Source: Diphasiastrum complanatum (lineage: Eukaryota; Streptophyta; Lycopodiopsida; Lycopodiales; Lycopodiaceae). From it: a DNA stretch of 64,000 nucleotides. A program made the position numbers and the translations under genes. The stretch is taken from assembly GCA_029204225.1 (NCBI GenBank), contig CM055103.1, positions 51,859,145 to 51,923,144 on the forward strand. The letters are read 5' to 3'. The notes beneath the pieces were generated by a model, which saw only the letters and a program-made list of their open reading frames with translations, made no database searches and was not told where the DNA came from. Shown here piece by piece: positions 56,080-64,000 of the stretch. Numbering within the stretch: position 1 is the stretch's first letter; every line of letters starts with the position of its first letter.

Positions 56080-56531
56080 TGTTGCAAAACAACCAAAAGG
56101 ACACATGTGGAGCAAAACCACCCATCCAAACCTAGATCCCTCCTGGAGTTTCCCCCTGGACCTAGCCCTCAAGCCATAGTGAAGAACCTAAGAGAGAGGA
56201 GGAGAGACAGACTCAAGAAACTGAATTTCCAATAGGAGGATGGGCGAGTTTCCAATGGACATATTCTCTTCATGAGAGAGAGAATATTCTCCCTAGGATC
56301 CCCATGAAACCTATATTGAGCTATTGACCTCCTATTCTTGCATGAAAGCAGTCATTCACTATGCATGTGCTCCTATGTCCAATTATAGGTCTGGGTCCTC
56401 ATATGATTATTAATTACTTTACAGGCCAAGCCCGGACTGACGAGGCATAACTAATAACCATATACACCTGGAGTGACCGGCTATCCACTTTAGGAATTAT
56501 TCTGATTCCCTTATACAGTACATGGACGTAA
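56080..56531 (-). mobile_element. Ty3/gypsy 3' LTR, main part
   Basis: On the plus strand this runs TGTTGCAAAAC...CATGGACGTAA. The remaining 2 bp plus the duplicated CGTAA lie beyond element 2, at 62525-62531 (CGTAACA). The minus-strand LTR therefore starts TGTTACG directly after a polypurine tract at 62532-62544. Total length about 454 bp. Confidence 0.7.
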
Positions 56532-57171
56532 TGTGAAAGATTCAACTAGTTTCATCACATTTTGCAATATTTCCATATTTGGCATATTGAGGCCAAAACT
56601 TGTTTTAGACTTAGAGGTTGACTTTTCAAAGTTCATTAGTCTAAATATCATTTGAATAAACACTTTTTGAAAGTGTGGAAAAGATAGAATGCGAGTTTGA
56701 GTAGATTCAATTTGAATAAGTTGGGTACATTGAATCTAGACCCAAAATTGGTAGGGTTAGCATTTTGGTGAGAAAGCCAAGTGGCCATATAGGGTTTGGA
56801 CCTACTATAAAAGGATGTAACTCGTGGAGAGAGTCATCTTCTCTCTTCTCTATCTCATTTCATGCTTATACATGGTTCTCTTGGGTTCTACTATCCATTG
56901 GTGCACTATCTTGGTGATTGCTTGCAATTCTATGTGTAGAATGATCTATATTTGCTATTTTTGGATCCACTCGTGTGAAATACAGTAGCTTGCTGGTTTT
57001 GTATGGACAGCAATAGTACATAATCATTTCATTGAAGTTTTATCAAGTTCTATTAGTGTTTGCATCTCAAATTGTGTGTAGATGCTGATTTTTCTACATT
57101 GGTGAAATTGGTAGTGTATTTCTCTTTCTAACCAAAGTAGATTGGATCTTAAGGATCTGAAATCTTTCACA
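56532..57171 (+). repeat. 5' LTR of element 2
   Basis: 640 bp, TGTGAAAGATT...CTTTCACA. A TATA box is at 56806-56814. The same LTR family supplies the fragments at 16738, 27131 and 50993. Confidence 0.95.
56806..56814 (+). promoter_or_regulatory. TATA box in the 5' LTR of element 2
   Basis: TATAAAAGG, 275 bp into the LTR, followed by the GGAGAGAGTCATCTTCTCTC stretch. Kept in the 3' LTR near 62164. Confidence 0.75.
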
Positions 57172-57183
57172 TGGTATCAGAGC
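57172..57183 (+). other. primer-binding site, element 2
   Basis: TGGTATCAGAGC directly after the LTR. A 570-bp leader follows, to the gag start at 57756. Confidence 0.95.
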
Positions 57184-57755
57184 TTGTGTTTCAGGTTATG
57201 AAGGAGGAAATCAGATCTATCAATGATTTGGTGAAGATATCAAGTCTAGAGCATGCTAGAGAGGATTCTACACCAAAATCAGATTTTTTGCTTTTGTAGA
57301 TTGGATCACTAAATAGGTCAATATACTTGTTCAATTTCGTTTTTTGAATTCACATGCTGGATTTGGCCAATTTTTGGATCATTGGTTCAGCTTAAGTGGT
57401 GGCTTATAGATTGCATATCAAATTTTCAGCATTTGCATGTAGATTTGGAATAGTCAATTTTTTGTGATTTTGTCAAAACCCTAATTTTGATTGGATCTCT
57501 AGATAGTGAGGTTGCTGGACTTCATTTGAGTGTGTTTCAATCTTAGGAAGTGGCAAAAGTCATTAGATTGAGGATATATCATAGGTTGATCAAGATTCCA
57601 TGATTCTATGTGTTGATTTGCTTGGATAAGTGCTAGAAGAGAATTTGTGAGATAGTTTCAAATCTTGGTGATTTCTTTTGAAAGCATTTGTTGTTGTTCA
57701 AAGGAGTGCTTTGTGCATTGAAGTAGGTTGAAAAAGAAGATCAGGTCATTGCTAC

Positions 57756-59579
57756 ATGGCAACCTCAATTGGAGTCATGTTGGAAGCCAATGATAGGCTT
57801 ACCTCAAGTAACTATTCATTATGGAAAGTGAGGATGGAGTCACTTCTTGAGATGAATGATGTTTTGGATATTGTTGTAGGTTTGGAGGAGAGACGAGCAA
57901 CACAACAAGATCAATTGAGGTATGACAAGAAGGCCAAGAAGGCTCTACACATGATAAAGATGAATGTTACCAATGAACTTCTCAAGGAAGTTGGTAAGTG
58001 CACATCATCTTTGGAAGCTTGGAATTTATTGAAGAAGCTTTATGAATCCAAGTCTACTTTTAGAGTGTTGACTCTAAGAAGGCAAATCTTTTCTTGTTTG
58101 CAAAAGAATGAAGAAAGTCCAAGTACTTTTGTTTTGAGAATGAAAGCATTGAATGATGAGTTAGCTTGCATAGATGAAAGCATTAAGGAAGGAGAGCTTA
58201 TTCAAGTGATTCTTAATGGCTTGTTGGATGCTCATGCTAACATTGTTCAAAGTATTGCTATTCAAAAGACTTTGCCAAGTTTGATGAATCTTCAAGAAAT
58301 CTTGATCAATGAGGAATATAGGCTTCAAGCAAGAGGTGGATCTACATCGACACTTCAAGACGATGCTATGTTCACAAAGGGCAAATTCAAGGGCAAAACC
58401 AAAAGCAAGTGGTCTAAAGGGCAAGATCAAGTGGATGCTTCTTCAAGTGGCAAAAAGAAGGATAGATCAAAGCTCAAGTGCTTCTATTGTGGCATCAAAG
58501 GACACTTTGCAAGTGAGTGCTACAAGAAGAAGAGAGATCAAGGAGACAAGCAAGGTAATCTTACTCTTGATGAGGATGGTTTGGATGTGCAAGATGCAAA
58601 TGATGATGCTTTTGTGATGTCTTCATGTATGCTTGCTAATGATGGAGATCTAGATCCTTGGTGGATTGATAGTGGAGCAAGTTCACACATGACCTTTCAC
58701 AAAGAGTACTTCACTTCTTTGTTGGCATATGGAGATGACAAGAGGGTGATCTACACGGCCAATGATGGTGAGTGTGCAATCAAAGGGATTGGCACAATTC
58801 CTATTTCTCTCTCTACAAATAGGAATGTTCATTTGGAGGATGTCTTGTTTATTCCATCTATTACCAAGAATTTGCTTAGTGTGAGTCAAATCCTAAGTAA
58901 GGGCCTCAAGGTGGAGTTTGATGGAGATGCTTGTTTGATCAAAAGGAAGGATGTCTTGATTGGAAAAGGTAAAAGGCAAGGGAAGTTGTTCAAACTTGAT
59001 GCTTGTGTTAATGCTAACCAAGTTGGATGTGTTGCAAGGGAGCAGATTTCTATTCAAGAGGTTTGGCACAAAAGGATGGGACACCTCAACTTCAAGTCAT
59101 TGGAGGTAATGGCAAGGAAGAAGGTTGTGATTGGTCTTCCAAGTTCCTTAAGTAATGACAAGCATGTTTGTGAGTCTTGTGCTTTGTCTAAGTCACATAG
59201 ACTACCTTATACTAGATCTAATTCTAGATCTACAAAGCCTTTTCAACTTGTACATTCAGATATTCATGGATTTACTACGATTAGCAATAGTGGAGCTAAG
59301 ATGTATGTAACATTCATTGATGATTTTAGTAGATTTTGTTGGATCTATCTACTAAAGAGCAAGGATGAAGTGTATGATGTCTTTGTCAAGTTCAAGAATG
59401 CAAGGGAGAACCAATTTTCCACAAAGATTAAGTGCTTGAGAGGTGACAATGGTGGTGAGTACATATCTAACAAGTTCAAGGCCTTTTGTGATGAGCATGG
59501 GATCAAGAGGGAGTATACAACATCAAGGACCCCACAACAAAATGGAGTGTCTGAAAGGAAGAATAGGGACTTTATGTGA
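57756..59579 (+). CDS. gag-protease-integrase polyprotein of element 2
   Basis: 607 codons open from MATSIGVMLEANDRLTSSNY. UBN2-type gag spans about 1-195; zinc knuckle CFYCGIKGHFASEC at 242-255, intact; protease active site WWIDSGASSHMT with D305-S-G; GAG-pre-integrase with H438, H443, C472, C475; integrase core with D502, D564 and E600 in the expected D,D-35-E spacing. All visible catalytic residues are kept. The frame then shifts just after E600 (ERKNRDFM stop, where the family continues NRTL), so the rest of integrase lies in other frames. Protease and integrase fragments could still be made, but a full polyprotein could not. Confidence 0.92.
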   Translation: MATSIGVMLEANDRLTSSNYSLWKVRMESLLEMNDVLDIVVGLEERRATQQDQLRYDKKAKKALHMIKMNVTNELLKEVGKCTSSLEAWNLLKKLYESKSTFRVLTLRRQIFSCLQKNEESPSTFVLRMKALNDELACIDESIKEGELIQVILNGLLDAHANIVQSIAIQKTLPSLMNLQEILINEEYRLQARGGSTSTLQDDAMFTKGKFKGKTKSKWSKGQDQVDASSSGKKKDRSKLKCFYCGIKGHFASECYKKKRDQGDKQGNLTLDEDGLDVQDANDDAFVMSSCMLANDGDLDPWWIDSGASSHMTFHKEYFTSLLAYGDDKRVIYTANDGECAIKGIGTIPISLSTNRNVHLEDVLFIPSITKNLLSVSQILSKGLKVEFDGDACLIKRKDVLIGKGKRQGKLFKLDACVNANQVGCVAREQISIQEVWHKRMGHLNFKSLEVMARKKVVIGLPSSLSNDKHVCESCALSKSHRLPYTRSNSRSTKPFQLVHSDIHGFTTISNSGAKMYVTFIDDFSRFCWIYLLKSKDEVYDVFVKFKNARENQFSTKIKCLRGDNGGEYISNKFKAFCDEHGIKREYTTSRTPQQNGVSERKNRDFM

Positions 59580-60218
59580 AAGTGCTAAAGCTATGAGGCT
59601 AAGTGCTAATCTTGACAAACCATTTTGGGATCAAGCTTTGTTGTGTGCCAATTTCTTGTGCAATAGGTGGCCGAGTGCTATTTTAAATGGAAGGACACCT
59701 TTTGAGATGCTATTCAAGAGGAGGCCGAGTGTCACTTTCTAAGAACCTTTGGATGCACATGCTATGTCAACATTACTCTTGATGATAGGACCAAGGAGGA
59801 TCCATCTTCAAGAAGAGGTATTTTTGTTGGATATAGTGAGGTGAGTAAAGCCTATAAGGTTTACATTCCTTCTACTAACAAAGTGATTGTTGGTAGAGAT
59901 GTCATTTTTGATGAGGAGAACATTCCAAAGGTGTCTTCAAGCATGATTGATGGTAAAATATATGGATCTAACATTCTTGATGTTGATGAAAAGGATCCTA
60001 CTTTGGATGGTGGTAATGATGGACCTTCATCAAGTCAAAAGCCAAGGAGAACATCAAGAGAAAGACAAGTACCTTCAAGGCTCACTTATGATCAAAAGGG
60101 TAAGCAAGTAGTTTCTGGAAATTATGTTGCTTTCCTAACCTCTTTGGATGATCCTACAAGTGTAGATCAAGCAAGGAAAGAAGAGGAGTGGATCCAAGCA
60201 ATGGATCTTGAGTATTGA
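59570..60218 (+). pseudogene. integrase C-terminus of element 2, frameshifted
   Basis: Continues integrase as LCESAKAMRLSANLDKPFWD and LCNRWPSAILNGRTPFEMLF to 59740; a second frameshift, then FGCTCYVNI, IFVGYSEVSKAYKVYIPSTN, VGRDVIFDEENIPKVSS and the integrase-RT linker to WIQAMDLEY, with a stop at 60216. The sequence just after (SLMKNRTS) is the last trace of the RT N-terminus. Confidence 0.9.
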
Positions 60219-61322
60219 TCTCTTATGAAGAATAGAACATCTTTTGGAAGATCTTCTTGTGTACATGGAGCTATGCAAGTGGATGGATGTTATCTTACTG
60301 TAAAATCAAGTAATGGATCTGGAAAACAAAGTTTGTTCAATGACTCTGATGGTCAAGTTGAAGATCAAGAGATTGATCTCAAAGCACTTCAACTAGTCAA
60401 AAGGGAAGTTGGCAATTTGGAGCTAGTCAAGAGCATCAAAGGAGAGGTAATTGGCAAAGGTGTTATGGATCTATTTTTGCAGCATATTGAAGACTCAAGT
60501 AAGGTCAACGGAGCAGCAAGGAAGTGTTGTTCAAGTTTACTTTACTTGTTCTATCTCATGTTTGAGCAATTTCATGTGGATGTGTGCAAATTGTCAATAT
60601 ATGGTAAAACTAGCTACATTGGTGAGCATTGTTTTGATGTTGGATTTGTACTAACATTCTTGGCTGATTTTGCTGATGGAAATGAATCTATTGGAGGTTC
60701 ATTATGTCACTCATCCATGGCTAAGTTCTCAAGTGTTGAGCTACTTGGTGCCAATACTTGGAGATTGTCAATTTTTGGTGAATTCATGGTCATTTTCTTG
60801 TGTCAAGTAGATCTTGAAGATGGACTAGTGCAAACTACTTGGATTATGGAGTCATGTGATGCTGGATTGGCATCATTAATGTACTCACCTACTCATGGAT
60901 TTCCAAGGTATGATGGTTTCTTGTGACAATATGAAGATGGAGGCTCATTCATGGAGTATCATGGTGGATACAAGGCAACAAAGGACAAAGGAGGAGGAGA
61001 CATGCAAGCAAAAGTTTATCGCTCACATTTATTGTCTGTTTGCTGTATTTTTCCAGAGAGTTCATAGTTGGAAGCATGGTGGAATCATTTCATTTACATT
61101 CTATTTGATTCTTCATGTTCTAGTCACATTTTTACATGTAAAATTGATGTAAGAAATAGTGAAGCATCCCAAGTGGACACTATTCTCTATATCAATTATG
61201 GTTGTTTCTATTTTGAGCATTACATGATCATTGAAAGAAGGTCTATTCTTAGGAAGAAGATCATTCTTATGATGGATCAAAGTTCTATTGGCAAAAACTA
61301 TGCTAGGAGCATTGGAAGCTAG
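60219..61322 (+). other. unknown module in place of the RT core
   Basis: Where about 700 nt of RT should lie, a frame of 233 codons (60225-60926) encodes DGQVEDQEIDLKALQLVKRE, SIKGEVIGKGVMDLFLQHIE, SSKVNGAARKC, then CQVDLEDGLVQTTWIMESCD; after a stop, other frames give CKIDVRNSEASQVDTILYIN. These match element 1 (EDQEVDL, DLFLQVLEGSSKVFGAARKC, DLEDGLVLPTSQMESC, CKIDVRNSEAS), though the DLEDGL block is in a different place. No RT motif remains. The right edge lies at about 61320, just before RNase H coding resumes. Function unknown; broken here, open in element 1. Confidence 0.8.
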
Positions 61323-61333
61323 GAAAGCGAGTT

Positions 61334-61894
61334 TTGAGGTACATCATTGGAACTCGAGATTTTGGCATATTGTATGAGGGATCATCACCTAATCTTTTTG
61401 GATTTTTAGATTCGGACTATGCTGGAGATGTAATGGATAGGAAATCCATTAGTTCTTATTGTATTTTCATAGGTGATGGAGCTATATCATGGATGTCAAA
61501 GAAACAAGCCACTATCTCATTGTCATTTAGTGAGGCCGAGTACAAAGCTCGTACACATTGCACAAAGGAGATGGTATGGATCAAAAGGATGATCAAGGAC
61601 CTTCACTTGCTGGATTTTTCAGAGAGCCCAATCATCTTTTGTGACAATCAATCAGTCCAAAAAATGGCATCCAATCCTATCTTTCATGCTAGGAGCAAGC
61701 ATATTGAGATACAATATCATTTTGTGAGAGAGCGAGTCATTGCAAATGAGGTGGAGATTCAACATGTGTCTTCAAGGGAATGTGTAGCTGATATCTTCAC
61801 CAAAGCATTGGGAAAAGACTTGTTCATGAAGCATAGGACTTCACTTGGAGTATTATCAAAGTCTATGCTAAAACTAGTTGAAGAGAGAGTGTGA
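61334..61894 (+). CDS. RNase H domain of element 2
   Basis: Open frame following the module: MRYIIGTRDFGILYEG, DSDYAGDVMDRKSISSYCIF, WMSKKQATISLSFSEAEYKA, FCDNQSVQKMASNPIFHARS, KHIEIQYHFVRE, VADIFTKALGKDLFMKHRTS. The catalytic D (SDYAG), E (SEAEY) and D (CDNQS) are present. The stop codon lies in the first bases of the 3' LTR. Without an upstream start in frame it would need a polyprotein that is now broken. Confidence 0.9.
   Translation: MRYIIGTRDFGILYEGSSPNLFGFLDSDYAGDVMDRKSISSYCIFIGDGAISWMSKKQATISLSFSEAEYKARTHCTKEMVWIKRMIKDLHLLDFSESPIIFCDNQSVQKMASNPIFHARSKHIEIQYHFVRERVIANEVEIQHVSSRECVADIFTKALGKDLFMKHRTSLGVLSKSMLKLVEERV
61876..61889 (+). other. polypurine tract, element 2
   Basis: AGTTGAAGAGAGAG immediately before the 3' LTR; almost the same as in element 1. 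Confidence 0.85.
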
Positions 61895-62524
61895 AAGATT
61901 CAACTAGTTTCATCACATTTTGCAGTATTTCCATATTTGGCATATTGAGGCCAAAACTTGTTTTAGACTTAGAGGTTGACTTTTCAAAGTTCATTAGTCT
62001 AAATTTCATTTGAATAAACACTTTTTGAAAGTGTGGGAAAGATAGAATACGAGTTTGAGTAGATTCAAGTTGAATAAGTTGGGTACATTGAATCTAGACC
62101 CAAAATTGGTAGGGTTAGCATTTTGGTGGGAAAGCCAAGTGGCCAAATAGGGTTTGGACCTGCTATAAAAGGATGTAACTCGTGGAGAGAGTCATCTTCT
62201 CTCTTCTCTATCGCATTTCTCTCTTGGGTTCTACTATCCATTGGTGCACTATCTTGGTGATTGCTTGCAATTCTATGTGTAGAATGATCTATATTTGCTA
62301 TTTTTGGATCCACACGTGTGAGATACAGTAGCTTGCTGGTTTTGTACAGACAGCAACAGTACATAATCATTTCATTCAAGTTTGATCAAGTTCTATTAGT
62401 GTTTGCATCTCAAATTGTGTGTAGATGCTGATTTTTCTACATTGGTGAAATTGGTAGTGTATTTATCTTTCTAACCAAAGATCATTCAAGTGGATTGGAT
62501 CTTAAGGATCTGAAATCTTTCACA
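61890..62524 (+). repeat. 3' LTR of element 2
   Basis: 635 bp. Lacks about 16 bp of the 5' LTR near 62219 and has 9 extra bp near 62480. CGTAA follows at 62525-62529. Confidence 0.95.
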
Positions 62525-62529
62525 CGTAA

Positions 62530-62700
62530 CACTTTTTCCCCCTTAAACTAGTTCTGTCCTCAGAACGAGTAACTAGGGAAAACTCAGTTTGTATGCTTTT
62601 AGCTCTTCCCATGAATCGTTTTCCTCAATTTGACCAACCAACCTAAGGAAGCACACAAAGATAGAACAATTTCTCAATTGTTTATCTCTGATCCTGAGTA
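62530..62700 (-). pseudogene. Ty3/gypsy LTR tip, polypurine tract and chromodomain end
   Basis: On the minus strand, WEELKAYKLSFP (about 62630-62590) resembles the C-terminal end of a chromovirus chromodomain. LLVLRTELV follows, and then the tract AAGGGGGAAAAAG (62544-62532) and the LTR start TGTTACG. This order is typical of plant chromovirus ends. Most of pol should lie to the right but is not recognisable. Confidence 0.6.
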
Positions 62701-64000
62701 CTCATTCAGGGTCCAAAGGTACATTGAGCGATAAATCTTTTAAATGGGAAAAATCTTCAATACATCAAACTGTCATCATCATATAAACTAAATTTACAAG
62801 ATACACCGGATGAGCAGTCGACCAAACTTGAAGATTAAGTTTAAAAGCTAACAAATCGATCATTTAACTTTCACAATTACCCTGAAAATCAATCTTTAGT
62901 CTGACTTCAATATCAAATAAGTATTTAGAGTTGGGATAATTCTCAAATTATCTGTCTCTACACTAAATACTATATCGACCTTTTAGAAATACACTAAAAG
63001 ATAAATTTTCCCTATTGGGTTTGATTATCTCCAATCTAATAACATCACCTTCATGTATCTCAATTTACATGTATCACTGGGTGAGTCCTCACCTTACATT
63101 GGAAATCAATGTTCAAAAGTTAAAGATCCAAAACAATTATAGTCTATCCACAAATTAAAGACTAACAAATTACTTGTAGACTTGTCATAAGTGCTTCTTG
63201 GTACAAAACTCATCCCACCGAAATCTCTTAGGAGATCCATCAAGATAAAAATGACTTCAACTCAGTCATGAGTACCCCAAATACTCTCCTAAGATAAGTG
63301 CTCTATCTCTACCATCATATACCAAAAAATAGTAACCATTCAATCTTGATAGACTTAACTGCTCCTAATTAACCGGAGATTTTAGGCTGAAAAACAGTAC
63401 ACAAGCATTCCTTGACTACAATTTGTAAAGGTAAGCAAATTCTCATAAGTAAACAATTACTTAATGAAAATGCCTGTGAGATCCAAACAATCTCAAGTTT
63501 GTATACAAATTTAGAGTTCAAATAACAAATCTAAATTTTAACCACCAATTAATCAAGAATTACTCATCATCTTAAGAATCATCATATTTCCATATAATCA
63601 TCTAATGACGTTTAAGTATCAATTTATGATCCGTCAATCATAAACATTTAGAATCTTATGATTCATCAATCATAATATATCGGATTCTAAACCCATACTT
63701 AATCATTTAGAGATACTGGAGTATATGCACAACATACCACTCAGGATATATAAGAAACATTTTGAAATCTTTTCCACAAGGAAAATTACTGGATTCCAAG
63801 AATATTCTTCCATCTCGATTCTTAACCAGATTATGAGTTCCAAATTCTACAATCAACCTAGTGATTAAAGACCAATATAACATTTGTCTTTAACAAATAA
63901 TAAACTTTATACAATCACCTAGAACCACATCTAGAGATTATAAAGTTTTTCTGAATTCCAACTGAATTCAGTGGTTATCCTTAACATCAATTAGACTCTA
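62701..64000. other. AT-rich region without a recognised gene
   Basis: Expected to be gypsy internal sequence if the chromodomain call is right, but no RT, integrase or RNase H motif can be read on either strand. Either it is heavily decayed or a further insertion begins here. Confidence 0.4.

Larger units (their letters stand above)
56532..62524 (+). mobile_element. LTR retrotransposon element 2 (RT core replaced)
   Basis: A structurally complete 6-kb copia-type element: LTRs at 56532-57171 and 61890-62524, primer site at 57172, polypurine tract before the 3' LTR, CGTAA duplications at 56527-56531 and 62525-62529. The LTRs are about 97% alike by eye, apart from a 16-bp and a 9-bp indel, so it is older than element 1. 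Internal order: gag, zinc knuckle, protease, integrase, unknown module, RNase H. Reverse transcriptase is missing. Confidence 0.93.

Noticed and set aside
1-64000. Assignment to a particular plant species or clade
   Set aside because: Only transposable elements are readable and their families occur across land plants; the sequence alone does not decide.

Overview
The window is a land-plant nuclear segment made almost entirely of transposable-element remains; I found no intact host gene. The evidence is a set of Ty1/copia elements primed from the 3' end of initiator methionine tRNA (TGGTATCAGAGC), Ty3/gypsy and CACTA (En/Spm) parts with plant-specific domains (Transposase_21/TNP2, DUF4218, DUF4216, TnpA-like), GT-AG introns, long CT tracts and AT-rich spacers. 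The amount of nesting suggests a large, repeat-rich genome, but I cannot name the species.

Layout. 1-5.8 kb: two decayed copia elements, one on each strand. 5.8-10.7 kb: a CACTA terminus, a perfect palindrome and two diverged tandem copies of a proline-rich TnpA-like gene. 10.8-15.6 kb: non-coding duplicated repeat blocks. 15.6-16.7 kb: an LTR element on the minus strand whose 3' part is not RNase H. 16.7-27.1 kb: a CACTA element with a TNP2 transposase pseudogene, split by a young 5.5-kb LTR retrotransposon (element 1; 5-bp target duplication, near-identical LTRs). 27.1-28.7 kb: rearranged LTR and gag pieces. 32.2-37.6 kb and 42.5-45.9 kb: two copies of a composite copia+CACTA block, the second partly inverted. 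38.6-39.8 kb: a second TNP2 copy that preserves the empty site of element 1. 40.6-42.5 kb: a broken, intron-containing locus resembling beta-class N4/N6 amino-methyltransferases. 46-48 kb: another broken multi-exon locus that I cannot identify. 48.1-51.6 kb: the opposite CACTA end, in inverted orientation to the one at 16.8 kb. 51.6-53.5 kb: a further CACTA transposase pseudogene. 54.5-62.7 kb: a copia gag relic, a gypsy LTR inserted next to it, and inside that LTR a complete 6-kb LTR element (element 2).

The most unusual content is in elements 1 and 2. Element 1 has LTRs, primer site, gag with zinc knuckle and polypurine tract, but in place of protease, integrase, RT and RNase H it has one 934-codon frame of unknown sequence. 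Element 2 has gag, protease, integrase and RNase H, but its RT core is replaced by sequence related to the same unknown module. The second highlight is the methyltransferase-like locus. Since almost every gene here is broken, there is no working operon or pathway; the genes relate to each other by nesting, duplication and exchange of parts.
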